NCBI RefSeq assembly: GCF_004168035.1
Contig: NZ_SDPU01000022.1
Coordinates: 124,001 to 188,000, forward strand
Reading direction: 5' to 3'
DNA: 64,000 nucleotides
Source of the DNA: Nocardioides iriomotensis
Lineage (GTDB): Bacteria; Actinomycetota; Actinomycetes; Propionibacteriales; Nocardioidaceae
Shown: positions 28,420 through 41,996 of the stretch, in pieces
Layout: every line of letters starts with the position of its first letter
How positions within the stretch are numbered: the first letter of the stretch is position 1
Translations under genes and position numbers: made by a program
The notes under the pieces: model-generated
Told to the model about the DNA's origin: nothing
The model's database searches: none
Seen by the model: the letters and a program-made list of their open reading frames with translations, nothing else

Positions 28420-29220
28420 ATGAGCCACAGCACCACCCGCGCCTTCGACCAGGCGAGGGCCGAGGGCCGCGCCGCCCTGGTCGGCTACCTCCCGGCCGGC
28501 TTCCCCGACGTCGCGGGCGGTATCGACGCCATCAAGGTCATGGTCGAGAACGGCTGCGACGCGATCGAGGTCGGCCTGCCCTACAGCGACCCGGTCATGG
28601 ACGGCCCGACGATCCAGGCCGCCGCCCAGCAGGCGCTCGAGCAGGGGGTCCGCACCCGCGACGTGCTCCGCACCGTCGAGGCCGTCGCCGCCACCGGCGC
28701 CCCGACGCTGGTGATGACCTACTGGAACCCTGTCGAGCGGTACGGCGTCGACCGGTTCGCCGCCGACCTCGCGTCCGCCGGCGGAGCCGGCCTGATCACG
28801 CCGGACCTGGTGCCCGACGAGGCGACCGGCTGGATCGCGGCCGCCGACGCGCACGACCTCGACAAGGTCTTTCTCGTCTCGCCCTCCTCGACCGACGCCC
28901 GCCTCGCGATGACCACGGCCGCCTGCCGCGGCTTCGTCTACGCCACCGCGGTGATGGGCGTCACCGGCGCCCGCGAGTCCACCAGCGAGCTCGCCGCACC
29001 GCTCGTCGAGCGGACCAAGAAGGTCACCGACCTGCCGGTCGCCGTCGGCCTCGGCGTCTCCAACGGCGACCAGGCGGCCGAGGTGGCGCGGCACGCCGAC
29101 GGGGTCATCGTCGGCTCGGCCTTCGTGCGCGTCCTGCTCGACGCCCCCGACCGCACCACCGGCCTCGAGGCGCTCGCCGACCTCACCCGCGACCTCGCGG
29201 ACGGTGTGCGACGTGCGTAG
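28420..29220 (+). CDS. trpA: tryptophan synthase alpha chain
   Basis: 266 residues, (beta/alpha)8 barrel. VGYLPAGFPD opens the fold, DAIEVGLPYSDPVMDGPTIQ carries catalytic Glu and Asp, and GFVYATAVMGVTGAR plus VAVGLGVSNGDQ form the phosphate site. Cleaves indole-glycerol phosphate to indole. Start is ATG 28420; no ATG or GTG closer to trpB keeps the normal N-terminus. Confidence 0.96.
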   Translation: MSHSTTRAFDQARAEGRAALVGYLPAGFPDVAGGIDAIKVMVENGCDAIEVGLPYSDPVMDGPTIQAAAQQALEQGVRTRDVLRTVEAVAATGAPTLVMTYWNPVERYGVDRFAADLASAGGAGLITPDLVPDEATGWIAAADAHDLDKVFLVSPSSTDARLAMTTAACRGFVYATAVMGVTGARESTSELAAPLVERTKKVTDLPVAVGLGVSNGDQAAEVARHADGVIVGSAFVRVLLDAPDRTTGLEALADLTRDLADGVRRA

Positions 29221-29881
29221 GGCCCTGGTCGCGGCCGGGTTGTCCGGCCTGCTCCTCTCCGCCTGCTCGGTCGGCACCCCGCCCGACGACGGCGGCCCCG
29301 TCGCGGGCATGACCGTGCAGGACGACGACGGCCTCAACGGCGCCGTGCTGCCCACGCCGTACGCCGCCTCCGACGTGCCGCTCACCGACACCGAGGGCGG
29401 CAAGCAGGCACTCGACACCGTCACCGCCGACGCCGGGGACGAGCTGACGCTGGTGTTCTTCGGCTACACGCACTGCCCGGACATCTGCCAGATCGTGATG
29501 GCCGACATCGCCTCGGCGCTGACCCGGCTCGACGACGACGAGCGCGAGCGCATCGGGATGACCTTCGTGACCACCGACCCGGCGCGCGACGACGAGGCCA
29601 CCCTGCGGGCGTACCTCGACCGGTTCGACCCGTCGTTCGGCGGGCTCACCGGGCCGTTGCCGCGCATCGTGGAGGTGGGTCACTCTCTCGGGGTGGCGAT
29701 CGAGAAGGGCGAGAAGATGCCGAGCGGCGGCTACGAGGTCAACCACGGCACGCAGGTCGTCGGGCTGCTGCCCGACGGGACCGCGCCGGTCGTGTGGACG
29801 GAGGGCACCGGACCGGACCGGATCGCCCAGGACCTGCAGGCGATCCTCGCCGACGGCGTACCGGAGGTGAGCGGCTCGTGA
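29213..29881 (+). CDS. SCO1/SenC-type copper lipoprotein
   Basis: 222 residues. Signal sequence with lipobox LLLSAC near residue 17, so it is a lipoprotein anchored outside the membrane. Thioredoxin-like fold with the copper-binding CxxxC in FFGYTHCPDICQIVM and the third ligand His in NHGTQVV near residue 178. SCO proteins deliver copper to the CuA centre of cytochrome c oxidase. GTG 29213 gives a classical signal peptide (RRALVAAGL); GTG 29204 adds three residues. It overlaps the trpA stop and its own stop overlaps lgt. Confidence 0.92.
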   Translation: MRRALVAAGLSGLLLSACSVGTPPDDGGPVAGMTVQDDDGLNGAVLPTPYAASDVPLTDTEGGKQALDTVTADAGDELTLVFFGYTHCPDICQIVMADIASALTRLDDDERERIGMTFVTTDPARDDEATLRAYLDRFDPSFGGLTGPLPRIVEVGHSLGVAIEKGEKMPSGGYEVNHGTQVVGLLPDGTAPVVWTEGTGPDRIAQDLQAILADGVPEVSGS

Positions 29882-30729
29882 TCCTGGCCAGCATCCCCAG
29901 CCCCGCCCAAGGCGTCTGGCACCTCGGCCCGTTGCCGATCCGCGCCTACGCGCTGTGCATCATCCTCGGCGTCGTCGTCGCGATCTGGCTCGGCGAGAAG
30001 CGCTGGGTCGCCCGCGGCGGCAAGCCCGGCCAGGTCGGCGACATCGCGATCTGGGCGGTGCCGTTCGGCCTCGTCGGCGGCCGGCTGTACCACGTCATCA
30101 CCGACTGGCGGCTCTACTTCGGCGAGGGCAAGGAGCCGATCACCGCCCTCTACGTCTGGCAGGGCGGCCTCGGCATCTGGGGCGCGATCGCGCTCGGCGG
30201 CGTCGGCGCCTACATCGGCTCGCGCCGCTACAACGCGAAGTTCCTCCCGCTCGCCGACGCCCTCGCCCCCGGCATCGCCATCGCCCAGGCGATCGGCCGC
30301 TGGGGCAACTGGTTCAACCAGGAGCTCTACGGCCGTCCCACCACGCTGCCCTGGGGGCTGGAGATCGACCAGGAGCACCGCGAGGAGGGCTACGAGGACC
30401 CGAACCTGCTGTTCCACCCGGCGTTCCTCTACGAGTTCGTGTGGAACCTCGGCGTGGCTGGCCTGGTGATCTGGGCCGACCGGCGGTTCCGGCTCGGCTA
30501 CGGCCGCGCCTTCGCGCTGTACGTCATGGGCTACACCGCCGGCCGCGGCTGGATCGAGTACCTCCGCATCGACGAGGTGCAGGGCAGCGACGTCTTCGGC
30601 CTGCGCCTCAACGTGTGGACCTCGATCGTCGTGTTCCTGTGCGCGCTCGGGTTCTTCCTGTGGTCGCGACGCAAGCACCCCGGCCGTGAGGAGCAGGTGC
30701 TGCGCGTCCCGGAGCCCGTCGAGGCCTGA
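29878..30729 (+). CDS. lgt: prolipoprotein diacylglyceryl transferase
   Basis: 283 residues, seven membrane helices. The Lgt signature [16 protein letters not shown] lies near residue 141 with essential Arg and Asn. [12 protein letters not shown] and the C-terminal [11 protein letters not shown] are also typical. Transfers diacylglycerol to the lipobox Cys of prolipoproteins, the step before LspA. GTG 29878 overlaps the stop of the SCO1 gene, itself a lipoprotein. Its position after the trp genes is conserved in actinobacteria. Confidence 0.96.
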   Translation: MILASIPSPAQGVWHLGPLPIRAYALCIILGVVVAIWLGEKRWVARGGKPGQVGDIAIWAVPFGLVGGRLYHVITDWRLYFGEGKEPITALYVWQGGLGIWGAIALGGVGAYIGSRRYNAKFLPLADALAPGIAIAQAIGRWGNWFNQELYGRPTTLPWGLEIDQEHREEGYEDPNLLFHPAFLYEFVWNLGVAGLVIWADRRFRLGYGRAFALYVMGYTAGRGWIEYLRIDEVQGSDVFGLRLNVWTSIVVFLCALGFFLWSRRKHPGREEQVLRVPEPVEA

Positions 30730-30732
30730 GGC

Positions 30733-31599
30733 TTGACGCCGGCCGCGCTCGCGCTCGTCCTGACCGCCGCGGTCGCGCACGCCCTCTGGAACCTCGCCGC
30801 CAAGCGGGTCGTCGCCGACCGGGTCGTCCTCGTCTGGCTGTACGTCGTCGGGGCGGCCGTGCTGTGGGTGCCGCCGGCGCTGGTCTGGGCCGTCGTCAGC
30901 GGCCAGCGGCCGAACGGGGGCTGGCTGCTCGTCGCCGGCGTCTCGGCGCTGCTGCACGTCGCCTACAACCTGGTGCTGGTGCACGGGTACGCCGCCGGCG
31001 ACCTCAACCTCGTCTACCCGCTCGCCCGCGGTGTCGGCCCGCTCGTCGTGCTCGTGGTCGCGGTCGGGCTGCTGGGGGAGTCGCCCGGGCCGGCCGCCCT
31101 CGCCGGTGCCTGCCTCGTGGTGCTCGGGGTGCTGGTGATGACGCTCGGCGGAGGCGGTGGCCGCCGTCGCGCCGACGGCACGTTCTGGGGTGTGGCGACC
31201 GGTCTCACGATCGCGGCCTACACGCTCTGGGACCACCACGCCGTGTCCGCGCTCGCCGTACCGCCGCTGACGTACTTCTGCCTCGGTCTGCTGCTCCAGG
31301 CCGTCCCGCTGACGGTCGCGACCGTCGCGGGCGCCGGACGGCGCGCCCAGGTCGCACCGGTGCTGCGCCGCTACTGGCTGGAGGTGCTCGCCGTGGCCGT
31401 GCTGTCGCCGCTGGCCTACGTCCTCGTCCTCCAGGCGCTCACGTCCGCCCCGGTGTCCCTCGTCGCCCCGCTTCGGGAGTCCAGCATCGTCGTTGGCGCC
31501 GTGCTGGGCTGGTGGCTGCTCGGGGAGCCCCGAGCCGCGCGTCGGCTCGCCGGCGCCGCCGTGGTGCTGGGCGGGATAGCGCTGCTGAGCCTCGCCTGA
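30733..31599 (+). CDS. EamA-family (DMT) transporter
   Basis: 288 residues with about ten predicted membrane helices in two EamA repeats (residues 5-140 and 150-285). [22 protein letters not shown] and [23 protein letters not shown] are characteristic of the family, as is the second repeat [23 protein letters not shown]. It probably exports a small metabolite; substrate unknown. TTG start at 30733, four bases after the lgt stop, with GAGGC upstream. Confidence 0.88.
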   Translation: MTPAALALVLTAAVAHALWNLAAKRVVADRVVLVWLYVVGAAVLWVPPALVWAVVSGQRPNGGWLLVAGVSALLHVAYNLVLVHGYAAGDLNLVYPLARGVGPLVVLVVAVGLLGESPGPAALAGACLVVLGVLVMTLGGGGGRRRADGTFWGVATGLTIAAYTLWDHHAVSALAVPPLTYFCLGLLLQAVPLTVATVAGAGRRAQVAPVLRRYWLEVLAVAVLSPLAYVLVLQALTSAPVSLVAPLRESSIVVGAVLGWWLLGEPRAARRLAGAAVVLGGIALLSLA

Positions 31600-31671
31600 G
31601 CCTCCCGGTCGGCGCTCCCTCCGGCGCGAAGGCAAGCCTTCCCTTCGATGAAACGGGCCCTGACCTCGGGC

Positions 31672-31677
31672 TATGTT
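31672..31677 (+). promoter_or_regulatory. -10 box for leaderless VIT1-type gene
   Basis: TATGTT followed by CCGACC and the ATG at 31684. Confidence 0.65.
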
Positions 31678-31683
31678 CCGACC

Positions 31684-32430
31684 ATGACCAGCGACGCCGT
31701 CCCCGCCCCCGGCAACGTCCCCGAGAACCCTGGTGTCCAGCACGAGCACGCCGACGTCACCGGCGGCTGGCTGCGGCCCGCGGTCTTCGGCGCGATGGAC
31801 GGCCTCGTCTCGAACCTCGCCCTCATCGCGGGCGTCGCGGGCGGCACCCGCGCCGCGGGCGCTCCCACCGCCGTCGTGCTGGCCGGACTCGCCGGTCTCG
31901 CCGCCGGTGCGTTCTCGATGGCGGCGGGGGAGTACACCTCGGTCGCCAGCCAGTCCGAGGCCGCCGAGCTGGAGATCGAGAAGGAGCGCGCGGAGCTCCT
32001 GCGCAACCCCGAGGGCGAGCTCCGCGAGCTCGCCGAGATGTACGTCGGCAAGGGCATCGAGCCCGAGCTGGCCGAGCAGGTCGCCCGGCAGATCCACCGC
32101 GACCACGACAACGCGCTCGACGTGCACGCCCGCGAGGAGCTCGGCGTCGACCCCGACGCCCTGGCCTCGCCGATGCTCGCCGCGGTCTCGTCGTTCCTCG
32201 CGTTCGCCGTCGGCGCGATGGTCCCGGTGCTGCCGTACCTGCTGGGTGCCGGCACCCTGACGCCCGGCCTGGTCGCCACCCTGGTCGCGCTGTTCGCCTG
32301 CGGCGCGGTCGTCACCCGGGTGACCAGCCGCCCGTGGTGGTTCGGCGGGCTCCGCCAGCTCGTCCTCGGCGGGGCGGCCGCCGCGCTCACCTACGGCTTC
32401 GGCGCGCTGGTCGGCACCGGCCTGGGCTAG
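31684..32430 (+). CDS. VIT1/CCC1-type metal transporter
   Basis: 248 residues. [19 protein letters not shown] is the conserved first helix; [16 protein letters not shown] is the second family motif. A charged cytoplasmic insertion (residues about 95-160, rich in Glu) corresponds to the metal-binding domain. Three further helices end the protein. VIT1/CCC1 proteins move Fe(II) or Mn(II) out of the cytoplasm. A His pair lies near the N-terminus (VQHEHAD). ATG 31684 is chosen by the leaderless layout; ATG 31648 is upstream of the -10 box. Confidence 0.92.
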   Translation: MTSDAVPAPGNVPENPGVQHEHADVTGGWLRPAVFGAMDGLVSNLALIAGVAGGTRAAGAPTAVVLAGLAGLAAGAFSMAAGEYTSVASQSEAAELEIEKERAELLRNPEGELRELAEMYVGKGIEPELAEQVARQIHRDHDNALDVHAREELGVDPDALASPMLAAVSSFLAFAVGAMVPVLPYLLGAGTLTPGLVATLVALFACGAVVTRVTSRPWWFGGLRQLVLGGAAAALTYGFGALVGTGLG

Positions 32431-32444
32431 CCGGGCGGATTCCA

Positions 32445-32462
32445 TGCCTCGATATCGGGGCA
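32445..32462. repeat. 18-bp palindrome upstream of gltB
   Basis: TGCCTCGATATCGGGGCA is a dyad with a single mismatched pair. It lies between the VIT1 stop and the gltB promoter region and is a candidate operator. Confidence 0.5.
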
Positions 32463-32525
32463 ACCTGGGTTACCGACGAGTGTTGTACGCTTCCTGAACC
32501 GCAAGGGCCAATGTCGTCCCGCGCC

Positions 32526-32547
32526 AGTTCGCAGCTAGTTCGCAACT
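32526..32547 (+). repeat. tandem 11-bp direct repeat in gltB leader
   Basis: AGTTCGCAGCT is followed at once by AGTTCGCAACT, one helical turn apart. The pair sits about 60-80 bases before the gltB start, downstream of a possible TACGCT -10 box (32486-32491). Confidence 0.55.
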
Positions 32548-32603
32548 CACAGCAGCACCGGCCCTCTCGGGCGGCAGGTGCAACGACGACGGGAGAGTGC
32601 CCC

Positions 32604-37161
<4,558 letters not shown>

Positions 37162-37169
<8 letters not shown>

Positions 37170-38628
37170 CCCCAAGGGCTTCCTGAAGGACGGCCGCGAG
37201 GTCGCGACCCGCCGTCCCGTCGACGAGCGGGTGCAAGACTGGAACGAGGTCTACCCCGAGGGGGCGGGCCGTTCCCTGCTGCCGATCATCACCAAGCAGG
37301 CCGGGCGCTGCATGGACTGCGGCATCCCGTTCTGCCACCAGGGCTGCCCGCTCGGCAACATCATCCCCGAGTGGAACGACCTGGTCTGGCGCGACGACTG
37401 GGAGGGCGCGACCGAGCGCCTGCACGCGACGAACAACTTCCCGGAGTTCACCGGGCGGCTGTGCCCGGCGCCGTGCGAGACCGCCTGCGTCCTCGGCATC
37501 AACCAGGACCCGGTGACCATCAAGAACGTCGAGGTGGCCATCGCCGACAAGGCGTGGGACTCCGGCTTCGTGCGGCCGCAGCCGCCGGAGTGGCTGACCG
37601 GCAAGACCGTCGCGGTCGTGGGCTCCGGCCCGGCCGGCCTCGCCGTCGCGCAGCAGCTCACCCGGGCCGGTCACACCGTCGCGGTCTACGAGCGCGCCGA
37701 CAAGGTCGGCGGCCTGCTGCGCTACGGCATCCCCGAGTTCAAGATGGAGAAGAAGTACCTCGACCGGCGCCTCGACCAGATGCGCCGCGAGGGCACGATC
37801 TTCCGGGCCGGCGTCGACGTCGGCTCCGAGGTGACCGGCGACCAGCTGCGCGAGCGGTTCGACGCCGTCGTCCTCGCCGTCGGCGCCACCGCCGCGCGTG
37901 ACCTGCCGATCCCCGGCCGCGAGCTCGCCGGCATCCACCAGGCGATGGAGTTCCTGCCCCAGTCCAACCGCGCCTCGCTCGGCGAGGACGTCGAGGACCA
38001 GATCACCGCCACCGGCAAGCACGTCGTGATCATCGGCGGCGGCGACACCGGTGCGGACTGCCTCGGCACGTCGCACCGCCAGGGCGCGAAGTCCGTGACG
38101 CAGCTGGAGATCATGCCGCAGCCGGGGGAGGAGCGCCCGGCCGGCCAGCCGTGGCCGACGTACCCGATGCTGTTCCGCGTCTCGTCCGCGCACGAGGAGG
38201 GCGGCGAGCGGGTCTACTCCGTGTCGACCAAGGAGTTCCTGGGCGACGACCAGGGCAACGTCCGGGCGCTGCGCCTGGTCGAGGTGGAGATGAAGGACGG
38301 CCGGTTCTCTGACGTCGAGGGCTCGGAGCGCGAGATCCCGGCCGAGCTGGTCCTGTTCGCGATGGGCTTCACCGGCCCGGAGCAGGACGGAGTCCTGGCG
38401 CAGCTGGGCGTCGAGCTCGACGAGCGCGGCAACATCAAGCGCGATGCGGCGTACCACTCCACGGTGCCGGGTGTCTTCGTTGCCGGCGACGCAGGTCGTG
38501 GCCAGTCCCTGATCGTCTGGGCGATCGCCGAGGGCCGGGCCGCGGCGGCTGCCGTCGACACGCACCTCACGGGTGCGACCACACTGCCGGCGCCGATCAA
38601 GCCGACCGAGCGTCCGCTGGTCGTCTGA
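37162..38628 (+). CDS. gltD: glutamate synthase small subunit
   Basis: 488 residues. Supplies electrons from NADPH via FAD and two 4Fe-4S clusters to GltB. N-terminal cluster ligands are in [17 protein letters not shown] and [15 protein letters not shown] binds at [17 protein letters not shown] near residue 151 and NADPH at [15 protein letters not shown] near residue 289. ATG 37162 overlaps gltB. The stop lies in the loop of a terminator-like hairpin. Confidence 0.97.
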
Positions 38629-38641
38629 CGACCAGCGGACG
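38611..38641 (+). terminator. hairpin across the gltD stop codon
   Basis: CGTCCGCTGGTC (38611-38622) pairs perfectly with GACCAGCGGACG (38630-38641); the seven-base loop holds the gltD TGA. No U-tract follows, as usual in GC-rich actinobacteria. Confidence 0.6.
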
Positions 38642-38667
38642 GGCGGGCTTGGATCGTTCAAGTCCGC

Positions 38668-38673
38668 TAGGCT
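38668..38673 (+). promoter_or_regulatory. -10 box for leaderless pyk
   Basis: TAGGCT followed by TCGGGC and the GTG at 38680. Confidence 0.65.
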
Positions 38674-38679
38674 TCGGGC

Positions 38680-40128
38680 GTGCGTAGAGCCAAGATCGTC
38701 TGCACCCTCGGTCCCGCCACCTCCTCCCCGGAGTCGATCCGGGCGCTCGTCGACGCCGGCATGGACGTCGCTCGGATGAACATGAGCCACGGGAGCCACG
38801 CCGACCACGAGAAGGTCTATCGGATGGTCCGCGAGGCCTCCGACGCCACCGGTCACGCGATCGGCATCTTCGCGGACCTGCAGGGGCCGAAGATCCGGCT
38901 CGGGAAAGTATCGGCTGGGCCGTGCCAGCTGGAGGAGGGTGCGACCTTCACGATCACCACGCGTGAGGTGCCGGGCGACACGGAGATCTGCTCGACGACG
39001 TACGACGGTCTCCCCGGCGACGTCGCGAAGGGCGACCAGATCCTCATCGACGACGGCAAGGTGCGACTCGAGGTGCTCGAGGTCGACGACACCGACGTGA
39101 CGACCAGGGTGGTCGTGCCCGGACCCGTCAGCGACAACAAGGGCATCAACCTGCCCGGCGTCGCCGTGTCGGTGCCGGCCCTGTCCGAGAAGGACAAGGA
39201 GGACCTGCGCTTCGCGCTGCACCTCACGGTCGACTTCATCGCGCTGTCGTTCGTGCGCTCGGCCAAGGACGTCGAGGACGTCCGGATGGTCATGCACGAG
39301 GAGGGCATCTTCCTGCCGGTGATCGCGAAGATCGAGAAGCCGCAGGCGATCGACAACATCGAGGGGATCGTCGACGCGTTCGACGGCTTCATGGTGGCGC
39401 GCGGCGACCTCGGCGTGGAGTGCCCGCTGGAGGACGTCCCGTTCCTGCAGAAGCACGTGATCGACGTCGCCCGCCGCCACGCCAAGCCGGTCATCGTCGC
39501 CACGCAGATGCTCGAGTCGATGATCACCAACCCGCGCCCGACCCGCGCCGAGGCGTCCGACGTCGCCAACGCCGTGCTCGACGGCGCCGACGCCGTGATG
39601 CTGTCCGGCGAGACCAGCGTCGGTGACTGGCCGACCGAGACGGTCGAGACGATGGCCCGGATCATCGAGTCCACCGAGGTGCACGGCCTCGGCCGGATGA
39701 CCGCCATCGACTGGCAGCCCCGCACCCGTGGCGGCGTCATCGCCAAGGCGGCCGCCGAGGTGGCGCAGCGGGTCGGCGCGAAGTACCTCGTCGCGTTCAC
39801 GCAGAGCGGCGACTCCGCCCGCCGGCTGTCGCGCTACCGCGGACCGATCCCGATGATCGCGTTCACGCCCGTCGCGGCGGTCCGCTCCCAGCTCGCGCTG
39901 TCGTGGGGCATCGAGACGTTCAAGGCGCCCGAGGTCGAGCACACCGACGAGATGGTGCGCCAGGTCGACGAGCACCTGCTGAAGATCAACCGGGTCGTCG
40001 AGGGCGACCTCGTGGTGATCATCGCGGGCAGCCCACCCGGCCTTCCCGGCTCCACCAACGCGCTGCGCATCCACCGCATGGGCGACGCGATCAACGAGGT
40101 GGCACCGGCGTACCGTCGCTTCGGCTGA
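38680..40128 (+). CDS. pyk: pyruvate kinase
   Basis: 482 residues, normal length. RAKIVCTLGPATSS opens the protein; DLQGPKIRLG, the catalytic-Lys signature PVIAKIEKPQAIDNI near residue 215, MVARGDLGVE, and KPVIVATQMLESMI follow. The C-terminal domain has FTQSGDSARRLSRYR, the allosteric phosphate-binding loop. Makes pyruvate and ATP from PEP and ADP. GTG 38680 sits six bases after a -10 box and should head a leaderless mRNA. Converges on the LAGLIDADG gene with three bases between stops. Confidence 0.97.
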   Translation: MRRAKIVCTLGPATSSPESIRALVDAGMDVARMNMSHGSHADHEKVYRMVREASDATGHAIGIFADLQGPKIRLGKVSAGPCQLEEGATFTITTREVPGDTEICSTTYDGLPGDVAKGDQILIDDGKVRLEVLEVDDTDVTTRVVVPGPVSDNKGINLPGVAVSVPALSEKDKEDLRFALHLTVDFIALSFVRSAKDVEDVRMVMHEEGIFLPVIAKIEKPQAIDNIEGIVDAFDGFMVARGDLGVECPLEDVPFLQKHVIDVARRHAKPVIVATQMLESMITNPRPTRAEASDVANAVLDGADAVMLSGETSVGDWPTETVETMARIIESTEVHGLGRMTAIDWQPRTRGGVIAKAAAEVAQRVGAKYLVAFTQSGDSARRLSRYRGPIPMIAFTPVAAVRSQLALSWGIETFKAPEVEHTDEMVRQVDEHLLKINRVVEGDLVVIIAGSPPGLPGSTNALRIHRMGDAINEVAPAYRRFG

Positions 40129-40131
40129 GGC

Positions 40132-40911
40132 TCAGCTCTTCGGGCCGACCAGCTCGTCCAGCCGCGCCACCCCGGCCCGCGTCGACACCGACACCGTCCA
40201 GCGGCCACTGCGTCGCCACGGCACCTCGACGAGGTCGAGCGCGTCGGTGCACCAGCCGAGGATCTGCTCGGACCGGTTCACGAACTGCCACCGGGCGTAG
40301 TCGTAGCGCTTCGTCTCTCCCGCGACCGTCCGGGTCGCCCAGTTGGCGACGCGGGCGCCGTCGGAGTGGAACAGCCCGCGCAGGAAGTCGCCCGGGCGGC
40401 GTTCGACGACCTGCCACTGCCAGTCCTCCATCGGCAGCACCCGCTCGTGCTTGCGGCCGGGGCCGTGCTGGGGGAGCAGGCAGGGCCAGTGGTTCCAGCC
40501 CACGGAGATCGTGCAGGAACCGTTGCGAAGCCGTCGGTGCGGTCTACCGCCGGGCTTCACCAGACGGAGCAGCTCCTCGACCCGGTCGTTCAGGTCGGTG
40601 TAGGTCGCATCGTTGTAGATGTGCAGCGTGAAGACCCCACGTGGTGATGTCTCGATCCACCCGTCGCCCAGGTACCAGCCGAGGAGCTCGGCGTATGCCT
40701 CATCTGCGAGCGTGGCATCGCCGCAACGAGGGCACGGAACTCGGGTGTGCGCTTGGCCGCGTGGTCTCCCGCGGCGTTGGTAGAGGCGTCGCCAGCGTCG
40801 GATGGTCTTGACCGCCACACCGTGCTGGGCGGCGTTCTCCGCATCGCCGACACCAGCGTCTGACGCGGCGAGCGCTGAGGCGACGAGCTCGTCGGCGCGG
40901 ACGTGGACCAT
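40132..40911 (-). CDS. LAGLIDADG-type protein with helix-turn-helix N-terminus
   Basis: 259 residues. Residues 1-55 look like a helix-turn-helix (AENAAQHGVAVKTIRRWRRLYQRRG). A CPRC half zinc ribbon follows. Two LAGLIDADG-like motifs, YAELLGWYLGDGWI near residue 94 and GDFLRGLFHSDGARV near residue 178, are spaced as in a monomeric homing endonuclease; the acidic Asp is present in both. Such proteins may be endonucleases or regulators that have lost cutting activity. ATG 40911 is chosen as the first start after the tRNA gene; the longer open frame runs into tRNA-Leu. It lies 48 bases downstream of the tRNA on the same strand and may be co-transcribed with it. Confidence 0.72.
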   Translation of the reverse strand: MVHVRADELVASALAASDAGVGDAENAAQHGVAVKTIRRWRRLYQRRGRPRGQAHTRVPCPRCGDATLADEAYAELLGWYLGDGWIETSPRGVFTLHIYNDATYTDLNDRVEELLRLVKPGGRPHRRLRNGSCTISVGWNHWPCLLPQHGPGRKHERVLPMEDWQWQVVERRPGDFLRGLFHSDGARVANWATRTVAGETKRYDYARWQFVNRSEQILGWCTDALDLVEVPWRRSGRWTVSVSTRAGVARLDELVGPKS

Positions 40912-40958
40912 GCCGTGATCGTGGCGGCCCGCGCCGACAGTTCGGCGCGGGCATCCAC

Positions 40959-41045
40959 TGGTGCCGGGTGTGGGACTTGAACCCACACGCCCTTTCGGGC
41001 AATGGTGTTTGAGACCATCGCGTCTGCCGATTCCGCCAACCCGGC
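40959..41045 (-). tRNA. tRNA-Leu (anticodon CAA)
   Basis: On the minus strand the acceptor arms GCCGGGT and ACCCGGC pair fully, followed by ACCA with an encoded CCA end. The anticodon loop CTCAAAC between ATGGT and ACCAT gives anticodon CAA, reading UUG. The long variable arm (GCCCGAAAGGGC type) and GTTCAAGTCC T-loop confirm a class II tRNA-Leu. Length 87 bases. Confidence 0.96.
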
Positions 41046-41062
41046 CGCCGGTGACGGAGCCA

Positions 41063-41068
41063 ACCGTA
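41063..41068 (-). promoter_or_regulatory. possible -10 box of tRNA-Leu
   Basis: TACGGT on the minus strand, 17 bases before the tRNA 5' end. TTGGGC 15 bases upstream could be the -35. It overlaps the -35 region of the divergent promoter. Confidence 0.4.
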
Positions 41069-41081
41069 GCCGAGAAACCCC

Positions 41082-41110
41082 TTGCCCAATCTCTACTGAC
41101 TCACTATAGT
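41082..41110 (+). promoter_or_regulatory. sigma70-like promoter of a 57-residue ORF
   Basis: TTGCCC (41082-41087) and TATAGT (41105-41110) with a spacer of exactly 17 bases. This is one of the best vegetative promoters in the window. Confidence 0.7.
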
Positions 41111-41139
41111 TTGAATCCGGAACGTCAGAGGGAGGGAAC

Positions 41140-41313
41140 GTGCGCGGACTCAAGGACCTGGTCGACCGGTTGAACCGTCAGAGCCAGGAACGGGCGCGCG
41201 CCAACGCCCGCGCGGCCGCGACCGAGCTGTCTCGGGCGCGCGTCGAGCGCGAGGAGGTCGAGCTGTTCCTCGCGGCCCACGCCCCGCGCCGCCGGGTGAG
41301 CCGCACAGCCTGA
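41140..41313 (+). CDS. small basic helical protein (57 aa), unrecognised
   Basis: GTG at 41140 with AGGGAGGGA six bases upstream and a strong promoter 30 bases further up. The 57 residues are highly charged and should form one long amphipathic helix (GLKDLVDRLNRQSQERARAN, then VEREEVELFLAAHAPRRR). No family is recognised. It ends 47 bases before pdtaR. It could be a real small protein or a leader peptide; promoter, ribosome site and codon bias support translation. Confidence 0.65.
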   Translation: MRGLKDLVDRLNRQSQERARANARAAATELSRARVEREEVELFLAAHAPRRRVSRTA

Positions 41314-41347
41314 CCGACCGGCCGGTGCGACCGGCGCGGCCCCCGGA

Positions 41348-41353
41348 TAATCT
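41348..41353 (+). promoter_or_regulatory. -10 box for leaderless pdtaR
   Basis: TAATCT followed by seven bases and the GTG at 41361. Confidence 0.6.
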
Positions 41354-41360
41354 GAGCCGC

Positions 41361-41996
41361 GTGACCGCACCGCAGGAGACCCCCGTCCGCCGCGTCGTCA
41401 TCGCGGAGGACGAGGCGCTCATCAGGCTCGACCTCGCCGAGATGCTCGGCGAGGAGGGGTACGACGTCGTCGGCCAGGCCGGCGACGGCGAGCGGGCCGT
41501 CACGCTCGCCGAGGAGCACCGTCCCGACCTGGTCGTGCTCGACGTGAAGATGCCCAAGCTCGACGGGATCAGCGCCGCCCAGCGGATCGCCGAGCAGCGG
41601 ATCGCGCCGGTCGTCATCCTGACGGCGTTCAGCCAGCGCGACCTCGTCGAGCGTGCGCGCGACGCCGGCGCGATGGCCTACCTGGTCAAGCCGTTCACCA
41701 AGAGCGACCTCGTCCCCGCGATCGAGATGGCCGTGAGCCGGTTCGCCGAGCTCCAGCTGCTCGAGGCCGAGGTCGCCGACCTGTCGGAGCGGCTCGAGAC
41801 GCGCAAGGCCGTCGACCGTGCGAAGAGCATCCTGCAGAAGCAGCTCGGCCTCTCCGAGCCCGACGCCTTCCGCTGGATCCAGAAGACCGCGATGGACCTC
41901 CGGCTGTCGATGCGGCAGGTCGCCGACGGGGTCGTGCAGCACGGTCCGAGCGTCGGTGGCGCGGCCGGCAGCGCCGTCGGCGGCGGAGACGCCTGA
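41361..41996 (+). CDS. pdtaR: PdtaR-type response regulator with ANTAR domain
   Basis: 211 residues. Receiver domain (residues 10-130) with RRVVIAEDEALIRLDLAEML, phosphoacceptor Asp in LVVLDVKMPKLDG near residue 65, and switch Lys in AYLVKPFTKSDL. The C-terminal ANTAR domain (ERLETRKAVDRAKSILQKQ, then DAFRWIQKTAMDLRLSMRQVA) binds paired RNA hairpins and prevents termination. It matches Mycobacterium Rv1626. A cognate PdtaS kinase is not in the window. Start is GTG 41361, supported by the -10 box seven bases upstream. Confidence 0.93.
   Translation: MTAPQETPVRRVVIAEDEALIRLDLAEMLGEEGYDVVGQAGDGERAVTLAEEHRPDLVVLDVKMPKLDGISAAQRIAEQRIAPVVILTAFSQRDLVERARDAGAMAYLVKPFTKSDLVPAIEMAVSRFAELQLLEAEVADLSERLETRKAVDRAKSILQKQLGLSEPDAFRWIQKTAMDLRLSMRQVADGVVQHGPSVGGAAGSAVGGGDA

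Noticed and set aside
29731-32463. A 910-codon minus-strand frame across lgt, EamA and VIT1 genes
   Set aside because: It crosses three well-supported plus-strand genes and has no recognisable domain.
40091-41089. Integrated element at tRNA-Leu
   Set aside because: No integrase, no direct repeat of the tRNA 3' end and no phage genes are visible nearby.
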